Assembly: GCF_007993065.1 (NCBI RefSeq)
Contig: NZ_VOPL01000002.1
Location: forward strand, 186,001 to 250,000
Reading direction: 5' to 3'
DNA length: 64,000 bases
Source: Paracoccus aurantiacus
Lineage (GTDB): Bacteria > Pseudomonadota > Alphaproteobacteria > Rhodobacterales > Rhodobacteraceae
Part shown: in pieces, positions 53,751 through 63,316 of the stretch
How the letters are laid out: every line of letters starts with the position of its first letter
Position numbering within the stretch: the first letter of the stretch is position 1
Made by a program: the position numbers and the translations under genes
The notes under the pieces: model-generated
Databases searched by the model: none
Told to the model about the DNA's origin: nothing
Seen by the model: the letters and a program-made list of their open reading frames with translations, nothing else

Positions 53751-54470
53751 ATGGACAATGCGATCTATGCAGGGCTGACCCGGCAATCGGGCCTGATGCG
53801 CGAAATGCGCGTCATCGCGAACAATATCGCCAATTCCGAAACAAACGGGTTCCGCCGCGAGGGGGTCATCTTCTCGGAATATCTGACCGCGACGGGTAAC
53901 GGGCGCGAAGGTCTGTCGATGGCCAATGCACGCGGCAGGCTTCTGGATCTTGAACAGGCCGGCATGTCGGCGACCGGCGGCACCTACGACATGGCTATCG
54001 ACGGGCAGGGCTTTTTCGCGGTCCAGACGCCGGAAGGCACGCGCATCACGCGGGCCGGCGCGTTCCTGACCTCGGCCGAGGGCGAGATCATGACCGCCGA
54101 CGGCTACCGTCTGCTGGATGAAGGGCTGGCACCGATCCAGATTCCGCCGGGCGCGACCAGCGTTGCGGTCGGTGCCGATGGCACGATCTCGGTTGACGGC
54201 AACCAGATGGCCCGCGTCGGCCTGTTTGCCAATCCCGACCCCGCAGGGATGCTGCGCAGCGGCGGGACGATGTTCACGGCCGACGAAACGGCGCTGCAGC
54301 CCGCCGAGGACGCCCGCATCCAGCAGGGCTTCCTGGAAGATTCGAATGTCGATCCGATCGCCGAGGTCAGTCGCATGATCGAGGTGCAGCGCGCCTATGA
54401 GATGGGCCAGAACCTGCTTGACCGCGAGGACAAGCGCATCCGCGACGCCATCGCCGCGATGACCAGATAA
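53751..54470 (+). CDS. flgF: Flagellar basal-body rod protein FlgF
   Basis: A 239-residue rod subunit with N-terminal NNIANSETNGFRREGVIF, the flagellar-hook-family middle part DMAIDGQGFFAVQTPEGTRI, and C-terminal EVSRMIEVQRAYEMGQNLLD. The longer frame upstream belongs to other genes. Start at 53751 after GAGG. It lies just before flgG. Confidence 0.93.
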   Translation: MDNAIYAGLTRQSGLMREMRVIANNIANSETNGFRREGVIFSEYLTATGNGREGLSMANARGRLLDLEQAGMSATGGTYDMAIDGQGFFAVQTPEGTRITRAGAFLTSAEGEIMTADGYRLLDEGLAPIQIPPGATSVAVGADGTISVDGNQMARVGLFANPDPAGMLRSGGTMFTADETALQPAEDARIQQGFLEDSNVDPIAEVSRMIEVQRAYEMGQNLLDREDKRIRDAIAAMTR

Positions 54471-54481
54471 CGGAGTATCCG

Positions 54482-55267
54482 ATGAAAGCCCTTCAGATCG
54501 CCGCCACCGGAATGAGCGCGCAGCAGACGCGCGTCGAGGTGATTTCGAACAACCTCGCGAACATGTCCACCACTGGCTACAACGCCCGTCGCGCGGAATT
54601 TGCTGACCTGCATTATCAGCAGGTGACGCGCCCCGGCACGATTTCGGCCGCCGACGGCACGATCATCCCCGCCGGTATCCAGCTTGGTCTTGGCGCGCGC
54701 CCCACTGCCGTGACTGTCAATATCGCGCAGGGCTCGCTGTCGTCGACCGGCGGCGATCTGGATGTGGCGATCGACGGGCACGGCTATCTGGAGGTCACGA
54801 TGCCCTCGGGCATTTCGGGATATACCCGCGACGGCGCGTTGAAACGCTCGGCCGACGGGCAGATCGTGACCTCGGACGGCTATCCCGTCGCACCCGGCAT
54901 CACCGTCCCGGATGATGCGCGCAGCATCGCGATCAATGCCGATGGCGAGGTCTATGCGTATTTCGACGACCGCGTCGATCCTGAACTTCTTGGCCAGTTT
55001 ACGCTCAGCGGGTTCACGAATGAGAAAGGGTTGGAGGCGATAGGCTCCAACCTGTTCCTTGAAACCAACGCCTCTGGCCCGGCACTGGTCAACCTTCCCG
55101 GACAAGAGGGGTTGGGCACGATCCGGCAGGGATATCTTGAGGAAAGCTCTGTCGATCCGGTGCGCGAGATCACCGAACTCATCAAGGCGCAGCGGGGTTA
55201 TGAGCTGAACGCGAAGGTCATCACCGCCGCCGATCAGATGCTTGGCGCGACGGTCCAGGTGCGCTGA
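54482..55267 (+). CDS. flgG: Flagellar distal rod protein FlgG
   Basis: A 261-residue distal rod subunit. The start MKALQIAATGMSAQQTRVEV, then ISNNLANMSTTGYNARRAEF and DVAIDGHGYLEVTMPSG are typical FlgG features, and the end REITELIKAQRGYELNAKVI completes the family pattern. The stop overlaps the flgA start by one base. Confidence 0.95.
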   Translation: MKALQIAATGMSAQQTRVEVISNNLANMSTTGYNARRAEFADLHYQQVTRPGTISAADGTIIPAGIQLGLGARPTAVTVNIAQGSLSSTGGDLDVAIDGHGYLEVTMPSGISGYTRDGALKRSADGQIVTSDGYPVAPGITVPDDARSIAINADGEVYAYFDDRVDPELLGQFTLSGFTNEKGLEAIGSNLFLETNASGPALVNLPGQEGLGTIRQGYLEESSVDPVREITELIKAQRGYELNAKVITAADQMLGATVQVR

Positions 55268-55704
55268 TGCGAGGTCTTATTGCCCTCGTCCTCGCCCTTT
55301 CCGCGCTTCCGCTTCACGGCGCCGCCGCCGTTGTCGCGACGCGCAATCTGCCGGCAGGCACGGTCATCGCGCCTGACGACCTGACCTGGGCAGAGGATGT
55401 GCCGGGCGGAATCACTGAACCCGAGCTTGCGATCGGCATGCAGACCCGAATGGCCATCTATGCCGGGCGGGCGGTTGTGCCGGGTGCATTGCGTGAACCG
55501 GTGCTGATTTCGCGAAACCAGATCGTCCGCGTCGCCTTCGACACCGGCCCGCTTCGGATCGAGGCCGAGGGCCGCACGCTGTCGGAAGGCGCTGCGGGCG
55601 ACATCGTCCGGGTCATGAACCTTTCCTCTCGCAGCACGATTTCAGCACTGGTGCTGAACGACGGCAGCCTCGTCGCAACCTCAAGCAAATCGGAACAGAA
55701 ATGA
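55267..55704 (+). CDS. flgA: Flagellar P-ring assembly chaperone FlgA
   Basis: A 145-residue periplasmic chaperone. The signal peptide is MRGLIALVLALSALPLHGAA. The SAF-type domain has ATRNLPAGTVIAPDDLTWAE and the later IEAEGRTLSEGAAGDIVRVM block. It is a short member lacking the extra N-terminal domain. The stop overlaps the flgH start in ATGA. The P-ring gene flgI is not in the window. Confidence 0.92.
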   Translation: MRGLIALVLALSALPLHGAAAVVATRNLPAGTVIAPDDLTWAEDVPGGITEPELAIGMQTRMAIYAGRAVVPGALREPVLISRNQIVRVAFDTGPLRIEAEGRTLSEGAAGDIVRVMNLSSRSTISALVLNDGSLVATSSKSEQK

Positions 55705-56435
55705 ACATACGCTTCCTGCTGCTGTCAGCAATCACGCTGCTAACTGTTGCCGCGTGTAACCGCGCCGATCATCTTGGCCGTCCGCCGACGATGACAGAGC
55801 CGCAAAGCACGCCCGAATTCACGGCGATGACGACGCCCGAGCTGTTCCTTCCCGAAGGTCCGCAGCGCCCGGAATCGGGTGCGTCGCTGTGGGGCGGAGA
55901 GCAAAGCTCGCTGGTGCGCGACCGGCGTGCGGCGTCGCGCGGCGACATCCTGACCGTGGTTATCGAGATCGACGACAGGGCGGAAATTTCGAACAGCTCG
56001 AACCGCTCGCGTGCGGCCTCTGACCAGGCCAGCATTCCGCAATTTGCAGGGCTTCCGCAAAGCCTCGACAAAAAGATGACCGACGGGGCTTCGATGGCTG
56101 ATCTGGTCGATGCTAATTCGGCCTCGGCCTACAAGGGCAGCGGCAAGGTCTCGCGCCGGGACAAGCTGACCTTGCGCGTCGCGGCCACCGTCATCAACCG
56201 GCTTCCGAACGGCACGCTGCATATTCAGGGCAGTCAGGAAGTGCGGGTGAACTTCGAAATGCGCGAACTTCTCGTCTCGGGATTCGTGCGCCCTGAGGAT
56301 ATTGGCCGCAATAACGAGGTCGCCTATGACCGCATTGCCGGTGCGCGCATCTCTTACGGCGGACGGGGCCAGATCATGGATGTCCAGCAGCCACGCTACG
56401 GCCAGCAGGTCGCCGACATGATCCTGCCTTACTGA
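55701..56435 (+). CDS. flgH: Flagellar L-ring protein FlgH
   Basis: A 244-residue outer-membrane lipoprotein. The lipobox LLTVAACNR places the lipidated Cys near residue 19. SLWGGEQSSLVRDRRAASRG, DILTVVIEIDDRAEISNSSN and the C-terminal ISYGGRGQIMDVQQPRYGQQ are the FlgH landmarks. It forms the ring in the outer membrane around the rod. It lies between flgA and fliL. Confidence 0.95.
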   Translation: MNIRFLLLSAITLLTVAACNRADHLGRPPTMTEPQSTPEFTAMTTPELFLPEGPQRPESGASLWGGEQSSLVRDRRAASRGDILTVVIEIDDRAEISNSSNRSRAASDQASIPQFAGLPQSLDKKMTDGASMADLVDANSASAYKGSGKVSRRDKLTLRVAATVINRLPNGTLHIQGSQEVRVNFEMRELLVSGFVRPEDIGRNNEVAYDRIAGARISYGGRGQIMDVQQPRYGQQVADMILPY

Positions 56436-56444
56436 GGGGATGTG

Positions 56445-56993
56445 ATGATCAAGAAACTGCTTCCCGTTTTTCTGATCGTTCTGGCCGCCTGCGGCGGGCT
56501 GTTCGGCGGCGACGTTCTGCGGCAGAAATCCGCTGCCGAACCCGCTGCGGCTGGTGACGATGCTCACGCTGCCGCGCAGCCGGATGGCACCGCCGAGGAC
56601 GCCGAGGGCCAGGTCGATGTGACCGGCGGACATGGCGGTGCGAAGCATGGCGCCGCCGAGAAGAAGGCGTCATCCTATCTTCGGTTTCCGTCGCAATTCT
56701 TTGTCCCGGTGATGCATGGCGACCGGCTGGACGGTATGATTATCCTGAGCCTGACGGTCGAAATGCCGGCGGAAGAAGAGGAAACCGTCTTTCGTCAGGA
56801 ATTCCGCCTTCGTGACGCGTTTCTCCGAACGCTGCTGATCCATGCCAATACCGGCGGCTTTGACGGCAACTATACCATAGAGCCGAGGATGCGCCGGCTT
56901 CGCGAGGCACTGCTGAAAACCGCGCTGGACCATAGCGACGGCGTGGTGACAGATGTGCTGATCGAAGATATCGCGCGCCAGGATTCGGCGTGA
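56445..56993 (+). CDS. fliL: Flagellar basal-body-associated protein FliL
   Basis: A 182-residue single-pass membrane protein (IKKLLPVFLIVLAACGGLFG) that stabilises the stator. The charged linker of residues 25-75 is followed by the FliL domain: SQFFVPVMHGDRLDGMIILS, then FRLRDAFLRTLLIHANTGGF. The ATG at 56445 is preferred; a GTG three bases upstream is equally readable. It is the last flagellar gene here; a glycosyltransferase follows. Confidence 0.9.
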   Translation: MIKKLLPVFLIVLAACGGLFGGDVLRQKSAAEPAAAGDDAHAAAQPDGTAEDAEGQVDVTGGHGGAKHGAAEKKASSYLRFPSQFFVPVMHGDRLDGMIILSLTVEMPAEEEETVFRQEFRLRDAFLRTLLIHANTGGFDGNYTIEPRMRRLREALLKTALDHSDGVVTDVLIEDIARQDSA

Positions 56994-57141
56994 TCGCGGC
57001 CCCGGAGCGAAGCGGTCGGGCCGCCCCTCGGGGCAAAGGCGGGTTGCGCTCGCAGCCATTGCAGCTAGATGATGCGGCGCGGTCGCAACTCGCGGGCGTC
57101 CTGACCGGGGCCCCGTGCCTTGGCAGAAGCAGGGGAAGGTT

Positions 57142-58077
57142 TTGGCGAAGGTTCTGATAGGTCTCGGGCTTTACAACGGCGCGCAGCATCTGGCGGCGCA
57201 GCTCGACAGCATCGCGGCGCAGGACTTCATGGATTGGCGTCTGGTCGTTTCGGATGACGGGTCTGCCGATGCGGGGCCCGCGATGGTTGAACGGTTCGCG
57301 GCGCGTTATCCTGCCGGAACGGTTCGTCTGACACGCGGGCCGGCCAAGGGGGCCTCGTGCAACTTCCTGTCCATGCTGGCGCTTCCCGAGGCCGGGGAAT
57401 ATCTTGCCCTGGCAGATCAGGACGATGTCTGGAAGCCGGAAAAGCTTGATCGCGCATTGCAATGCCTTGAAGCGCGACCGGATGCCGGGCTGTATTCGGC
57501 ACGAACCACGATCTGCGACAATGATCTGAACCCGCTCGCACCCTCACGCAGCTTTCCGGGGCCTTTCAATTTCCAAAACGCGTTGGTGCAGGCGGTGACA
57601 GCGGGGAATACCTGCGTGCTGACGCCCGCGGCAATACGGCTTGCCCGGCAGGCCGCCCCGGCTGCGATGGCGCAACGAGTCGAATCGCATGACTGGTGGC
57701 TTTATCAGTTCGTTTCAGGTGCCGGGATGGGGATCATCCGCGACGATGTCGAGGTGCTGTTCTACCGCCAGCATGACGAGAACCTGAAAGGCCGCAATGA
57801 CACTTTGCCAGCCATGAGATCGCGGCTGGGCCAGCTTTTTGCCGGCAGCTATGGCGGCTGGCTGCACCGCAACGTCGATGCGCTGAGCGCGGCGTCGGAC
57901 CTGCTTTTGCCCGAAAGCCAGGAAACGCTGGCGCGGTTCAGCAGGGCCTTGACGAAACCTGGGCCGCTGATGGCCATTGATCTTGCACGGCTTGGGCTGC
58001 GCAGGCAGACGCCGATGGGCACGGCGGCGCTTTATGCTGCCGCAATTGCGGGGCGATTGCGACGCAAGGAAGGGTGA
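57142..58077 (+). CDS. GT2-family glycosyltransferase
   Basis: An approximately 311-residue GT-A glycosyltransferase. KVLIGLGLYNGAQHLAAQLD is the start of the nucleotide-binding fold, WRLVVSDDGSADAGPAMVE follows, and YLALADQDDVWKPEKLDRAL has the DxD-type metal site (DQDD). VLFYRQHDENLKG is the usual rhamnosyltransferase-like ending of this group. TTG at 57142 after AGGGGAAGG is favoured; GTG at 57115 is the alternative. Close to the dTDP-rhamnose operon, so dTDP-rhamnose could be the donor; this is inference. Confidence 0.83.
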   Translation: MAKVLIGLGLYNGAQHLAAQLDSIAAQDFMDWRLVVSDDGSADAGPAMVERFAARYPAGTVRLTRGPAKGASCNFLSMLALPEAGEYLALADQDDVWKPEKLDRALQCLEARPDAGLYSARTTICDNDLNPLAPSRSFPGPFNFQNALVQAVTAGNTCVLTPAAIRLARQAAPAAMAQRVESHDWWLYQFVSGAGMGIIRDDVEVLFYRQHDENLKGRNDTLPAMRSRLGQLFAGSYGGWLHRNVDALSAASDLLLPESQETLARFSRALTKPGPLMAIDLARLGLRRQTPMGTAALYAAAIAGRLRRKEG

Positions 58078-58160
58078 GGGACGCGTATTGTGACGCCCGA
58101 AATCGTCCGTCCGGTCATAGGAAAATCCTGCAACTCCGATGCGGCTGGTCGCGCGGGCGT

Positions 58161-58189
58161 CATGCGCGCGTTGCCCGGCCGCGCGCATG
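58161..58189. repeat. Strong inverted repeat after the GT2 gene
   Basis: CATGCGCGCG (58161-58170) pairs with CGCGCGCATG (58180-58189), loop 9 bases, in the 320-base gap before rpe. A second 9-bp hairpin, GCGGCGCGG/CCGCGCCGC (58216-58239), follows, with a T6 run (58204-58209) between them. The first may end the GT2 transcript. No gene is seen in 58078-58397. Confidence 0.4.
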
Positions 58190-58324
58190 TCCAGATAAGC
58201 TGCTTTTTTGAGGCTGCGGCGCGGGTTGCACCGCGCCGCGAAATTCGGCGATTGCATGCTGGCTGATGCCCGGCCCGCCGCCCTCGCCGCGTGCGCGGGT
58301 CGCCAAAGGACCCGGCAAGAGCGG

Positions 58325-58352
58325 TTGACGCAAGGCAGTTTTCGGCAATATG
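58325..58352 (+). promoter_or_regulatory. Candidate rpe promoter
   Basis: TTGACG at 58325-58330, 16 bases, then AATATG at 58347-58352. It lies about 45 bases before rpe. The -10 is weak. Confidence 0.35.
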
Positions 58353-58397
58353 GCTTTTTCCATCCTGCCGCGCTTCAGACCAAACAAGGGGTTATTC

Positions 58398-59105
58398 ATG
58401 AGCTTTGACCGCAGTATCAAGATCGCCCCGTCGATACTGTCTGCCGATTTCGCCGATTTCGGCCGCGAGATCCGTGCGATCGAGACGCAGGGCGCGGACT
58501 GGGTTCATGTCGATGTGATGGACGGGCATTTCGTGCCAAATCTGACCTTCGGTCCGCCTGCGGTGAAGGCGTTCCGGCCGCATGTGAAGGGCATCATGGA
58601 TGTGCATCTGATGATCTCTCCGGTCGATCCCTATATCGATGCCTATGCCGAGGCCGGCGCCGATATGATTACCGCCCATGTCGAAGCCGGCCCGCATATC
58701 CACCGAACGCTGCAGGCGATCCGCGCGACCGGCAAGAAGGCGGGCGTGGCCCTGAACCCCGGCACGCCGGTCGAAGCTGTGGAATATGTGCTCGATCTGG
58801 CGGATATGGTTCTGGTCATGTCGGTCAATCCCGGCTTTGGCGGGCAAAAATTCATTCACAGCCAGGTCGACAAGATCGCGCGTCTGCGCGGCATGATCGG
58901 CGACCGTCCGATCCACATTCAGGTAGATGGGGGCATCGACCCGAAAACCGCTGCCGCTGTCGCGAAGGCCGGGGCCGATGTGCTGGTCGCGGGTTCTGCC
59001 GTTTTCAAGGGTGGGTCGGTCGACCGGCCTGAGGTCTATGGCGAGAATATCCGCGCCATCCGCGACGCCGCAGAGGCCGCGATTTCGCCAGCCGGTGCGG
59101 CATGA
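58398..59105 (+). CDS. rpe: Ribulose-phosphate 3-epimerase
   Basis: A 235-residue TIM-barrel enzyme that interconverts ribulose 5-phosphate and xylulose 5-phosphate. [68 protein letters not shown] and [12 protein letters not shown] contain the metal-binding and catalytic acids. Start at 58398 after AAGGGG. The stop overlaps the gph start in ATGA. Confidence 0.96.
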   Translation: MSFDRSIKIAPSILSADFADFGREIRAIETQGADWVHVDVMDGHFVPNLTFGPPAVKAFRPHVKGIMDVHLMISPVDPYIDAYAEAGADMITAHVEAGPHIHRTLQAIRATGKKAGVALNPGTPVEAVEYVLDLADMVLVMSVNPGFGGQKFIHSQVDKIARLRGMIGDRPIHIQVDGGIDPKTAAAVAKAGADVLVAGSAVFKGGSVDRPEVYGENIRAIRDAAEAAISPAGAA

Positions 59106-59743
59106 TCGTTGTCTTCGACCTCGACGGCACGCTGATCGACAGCGCCCCTGACATTCACGCGACGGCGAATGCCGTGCTGACCGCCGAGGGGCTGGGCCGG
59201 TTTGATCTGGCGCGGGTGCGCAGCTTTATCGGGCACGGTGTGCCGCATCTTGTCGACAGCATGCTTGCTGCGCACGGCATTTCCGACCCGGTCCGGGCCG
59301 AGAGGATGACGGCCCACGTGATATCGCGCTATGAGGACGCGGTGCTGCTGACGCGCCCCTATCCGAATGTCACAGCGACGCTGGATATCCTGCGCGAGGC
59401 CGGGCACAGGCTGGCGGTCTGCACGAATAAGCCCGCGGCACCTGCGCGTGCGGTGCTGAGACATCTGGCGCTTGACGAGTATTTCGAACTTGTTCTGGGC
59501 GGAGACAGCGGCCTGCCGCGCAAGCCCGATCCTGCACCGCTGATCGAAGTTGTCAGACAGATGGGCGGCGGACCAGCCGTTTATGTCGGTGACAGCGAGG
59601 TGGATGCCGAAACCGCAGAAGCCGCCGGTCTGCCCCTGCTTCTGTTCACAGAAGGCTATCGAAAGGCGTCCGCAGACAGTCTGCCGCATGACGCGCTGTT
59701 TTCCGATTTTGCCGATTTGCCGGCGCTGATCGCGGCCCGCTGA
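59102..59743 (+). CDS. gph: Phosphoglycolate phosphatase (HAD family)
   Basis: A 213-residue HAD phosphatase: nucleophile Asp in [20 protein letters not shown], motif II Thr in [12 protein letters not shown], motif III Lys in RKPDPAPL and motif [19 protein letters not shown]. It removes phosphate from 2-phosphoglycolate made by RuBisCO oxygenation or DNA repair. The rpe-gph order is typical, as in cbbE-cbbZ-like pairs. Confidence 0.9.
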   Translation: MIVVFDLDGTLIDSAPDIHATANAVLTAEGLGRFDLARVRSFIGHGVPHLVDSMLAAHGISDPVRAERMTAHVISRYEDAVLLTRPYPNVTATLDILREAGHRLAVCTNKPAAPARAVLRHLALDEYFELVLGGDSGLPRKPDPAPLIEVVRQMGGGPAVYVGDSEVDAETAEAAGLPLLLFTEGYRKASADSLPHDALFSDFADLPALIAAR

Positions 59744-59744
59744 G

Positions 59745-60617
59745 CTATTTCAGCAGCCCTGCCAGATAGCGGCCGTAATCGTTCTTTGCGAACAGCTTCG
59801 CGCGGCTTTGCAACTGTTCCGCGTCTATCCAGCCCTGCTCGAAAGCGATTTCATCCGGGCAGCCGGTCTGAAGCCCCTGCCGCTTTTCCAGCGTGCGCAC
59901 GAAATTGCCAGCATCCAGCAGACTGCCATGCGTTCCGGTATCGAGCCAGGCATAGCCGCGCCCCATCCGTTCGACGGTCAGCAGCCCGTCATGCAGATAG
60001 GTTTCGAGAAGCGTGGTGATTTCAAGCTCGCCGCGCTCGGACGGCGCGACCGAGGCGGCGCGTTCCGGCGCACTACCGTCAAGGAAATAAAGACCCGTGA
60101 CGGCGAAGGACGATGGCGGCACGGATGGCTTTTCGACGATGGTGCGCACGCGCCCGGTTTCATCGAAATCGACGACGCCGTAGCGCTCGGGGTCGGCCAC
60201 GCGATAGCCGAACACCGTGCCGCCCAGGGAACGGCTGTCGGCCATGGACAGAAGCTGCGACAGGCCGTGGCCGAAGAAGATGTTGTCGCCCAGAACCATC
60301 GCAGAGCCCGCGCCGTTCAGGAAGTCGCGGGCCAGAAGGTAGGCCTGCGCCAGTCCATCAGGCGAGGGCTGCACGATATAGGTCAGCGACAGGCCCCACT
60401 GGCTACCATCGCCCAATAGGCGCTGGAATTGCAACTGATCGTCGGGCGTGGTGATGATTGCGATCTCGCGAATGCCTGCCAGCATCAGCACGCTGACGGG
60501 ATAATAGATCATCGGCTTGTCATAGATCGGCAGCAGCTGCTTCGACACGCCCATCGTGATCGGATAAAGCCGGGTGCCGGACCCGCCGGCCAGGATGATG
60601 CCCTTGCGTTGGGTCAT
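59745..60617 (-). CDS. rfbA: Glucose-1-phosphate thymidylyltransferase
   Basis: A 290-residue nucleotidyltransferase making dTDP-glucose, the first step to dTDP-L-rhamnose. IILAGGSGTRLYPITMGVSK is the nucleotide-binding start, DKPMIYYPVSVLMLAGIREI follows, with VLGDNIFFGHGL as the metal site, and TVFGYRVADPERYGVVDFDE, then RGYAWLDTGTHGSLLDA. It is last in rfbCBDA; its start overlaps the rfbD stop. Confidence 0.96.
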   Translation of the reverse strand: MTQRKGIILAGGSGTRLYPITMGVSKQLLPIYDKPMIYYPVSVLMLAGIREIAIITTPDDQLQFQRLLGDGSQWGLSLTYIVQPSPDGLAQAYLLARDFLNGAGSAMVLGDNIFFGHGLSQLLSMADSRSLGGTVFGYRVADPERYGVVDFDETGRVRTIVEKPSVPPSSFAVTGLYFLDGSAPERAASVAPSERGELEITTLLETYLHDGLLTVERMGRGYAWLDTGTHGSLLDAGNFVRTLEKRQGLQTGCPDEIAFEQGWIDAEQLQSRAKLFAKNDYGRYLAGLLK

Positions 60618-61465
60618 GCGCTAAGTTCCTTCAGAACGTCTTGCAGCGATACGCGCCAGTCGGGGCGCGCGATGCCGAAATCCTTGGTGATGGCCGTGCA
60701 GTCAAGGCGCGAATTCAGCGGCCTTTTTGCCGGCGTGGGATAGTCGCTGCTGGGGATGTCGGCGACTTCCGGCGACAGGCCCGACTGCGCAAAGATCTCG
60801 CGCGCGAAATCGGCCCAGCTGACATCCGGGCCGCCTGCGAAGTGATAGACGCCGCGCTTGGCCGGGTCGGCGGTCATGGCTTCGGCCATGCTGAGCGCCG
60901 CGCGGGCAATGTCGGCGGCGGCGGTCGGACCGCCAATCTGGTCGGCCACGATGGTCAGCCGGTCGCGTTCCGCGCCAAGGCGGCGCATGGTTTTGACGAA
61001 GTTGTTGCCATGCGCCGAAAAAACCCAGCTTGTCCGCATGATCGCGGCCTGCGCGCCGGTGGCGGCAATCGCGGTTTCGCCGTCAAGCTTGGTCTGGCCG
61101 TAAACGCCAATCGGTCCTGTGGCCGCATCCTCGGCCCGCGGCTGATCGCCCGAGCCGTCGAAAACGTAGTCGGTCGAGATATGGACGAAGGGGATGCCCA
61201 GCTTGGCGCAGGCGGCGGCCATCGCGGCAGGGGCGTCTGCGTTCACCAGCCGCGCGGTGTCCGCGTCGCTTTCGGCTTTGTCGACGGCGGTATATGCGGC
61301 GGCGTTGATGACAGCGCGAGGTTTGCGTTCGCGGATCAGGGCCGCGCAAGCAGCGGGATCGGTCAGATCAGCCTGATCGCGCCCTGCGAAATTCGCGTCG
61401 GGCGCGACGCGCGCCAGTTCCTGCGCGACCTGTCCAGTTTTCCCGAAGACCAGCAATCCGTCCAT
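60614..61465 (-). CDS. rfbD: dTDP-4-dehydrorhamnose reductase
   Basis: A 283-residue SDR enzyme for the last step to dTDP-L-rhamnose. The Rossmann start is LLVFGKTGQVAQELARVAPD, VINAAAYTAVDKAESD follows, the HISTDYVFDGSGDQ and GVYGQTKLDGETA segments hold the Tyr-x3-Lys dyad. It lies 15 bases after rfbB and overlaps rfbA. Confidence 0.95.
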   Translation of the reverse strand: MDGLLVFGKTGQVAQELARVAPDANFAGRDQADLTDPAACAALIRERKPRAVINAAAYTAVDKAESDADTARLVNADAPAAMAAACAKLGIPFVHISTDYVFDGSGDQPRAEDAATGPIGVYGQTKLDGETAIAATGAQAAIMRTSWVFSAHGNNFVKTMRRLGAERDRLTIVADQIGGPTAAADIARAALSMAEAMTADPAKRGVYHFAGGPDVSWADFAREIFAQSGLSPEVADIPSSDYPTPAKRPLNSRLDCTAITKDFGIARPDWRVSLQDVLKELSA

Positions 61466-61480
61466 CCTGCCGTCCCTTCC

Positions 61481-62518
<1,038 letters not shown>

Positions 62519-62521
62519 GGA

Positions 62522-63076
62522 TCAGCCCTCGAAGGTGAACGGTGATTGCCAGTTGACGAAGGCGGGTGCGTCGCGGTCCTTGTCGGACAGGACAGGCGCA
62601 TCGACGCCCCAGTCGATGCCAAGCGAATCCCAGCGGACGCCGCCGTCATTCGCGGCGGAATAATGCGCGGTGCATTTGTAAACGATCTCTGTATCGGGTT
62701 CGCGGGTGACGAAGCCATGCAGGAAACCGGCCGGAATCCAAAGCTGGCGGCCGTTTTCGAAGCTGAGTTCCGCGCCGAACCACTGGCCGTAGGTCGGGCT
62801 GCCAAGGCGGGCATCGACCGCGACGTCATAAAGCGCGCCGCGACCGCAGCGGACCAGCTTGCCCTGCGCCATTGGCGGCGACTGGTAATGCAGCCCACGC
62901 AGGGTGCCGACCGCGCCTGACATCGAATGGTTGTCCTGCACGAATTCCGGCAGATCGACGCCCGCTTCCTCCAGCGTCTTTCGGTTCCAGCTTTCGCTGA
63001 AGAAGCCGCGCGCATCGCCGTGACGGCGGGGCGTCAGCAACAATACGCCGGGAAGGGTGGTCTGTTCGATCTGCAT
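62522..63076 (-). CDS. rfbC: dTDP-4-dehydrorhamnose 3,5-epimerase
   Basis: A 184-residue cupin enzyme. FSESWNRKTLEEAGVDLPEF, DNHSMSGAVGTLRGLHYQSP (catalytic His in RGLHYQ), LWIPAGFLHGFVTREPDTEI and the later HYSAAND with the catalytic Tyr region are all seen. It is the first gene of the leftward rfbCBDA operon. Start at 63076 (MQIEQTTLPG). The 240-base region to the right (63077-63316) carries the divergent promoters; GGCCGG-TC-CCGGCC near 63233 is a small dyad there. Confidence 0.95.
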   Translation of the reverse strand: MQIEQTTLPGVLLLTPRRHGDARGFFSESWNRKTLEEAGVDLPEFVQDNHSMSGAVGTLRGLHYQSPPMAQGKLVRCGRGALYDVAVDARLGSPTYGQWFGAELSFENGRQLWIPAGFLHGFVTREPDTEIVYKCTAHYSAANDGGVRWDSLGIDWGVDAPVLSDKDRDAPAFVNWQSPFTFEG

Positions 63077-63316
63077 GTCTTGTTCCTGCTGGCCGGGACG
63101 GTGCTGACCTGCCACAGCCCGCGCCCGCGCACAAGATGGGCTACGGGCAAAGCCGGGGACTGATGCCTTGGAACGTCGGGACGCTTCGGGAAAAGTTTAG
63201 ACGCTCTTTACGCACTCTGCGCTGCAGATTCGGGCCGGTCCCGGCCTAAGAAAAGCAAATCTTAAGGGAAAGCTGGCAGCAATGGAGAGGAACGTGACCG
63301 CCAAGAGATTTCTCTT

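Noticed and set aside
58216..58239. GCGGCGCGG/CCGCGCCGC hairpin as a terminator for the GT2 gene
   Set aside because: The T-run lies before the stem on the plus strand and no T-run follows on the minus strand, so it does not have terminator form.
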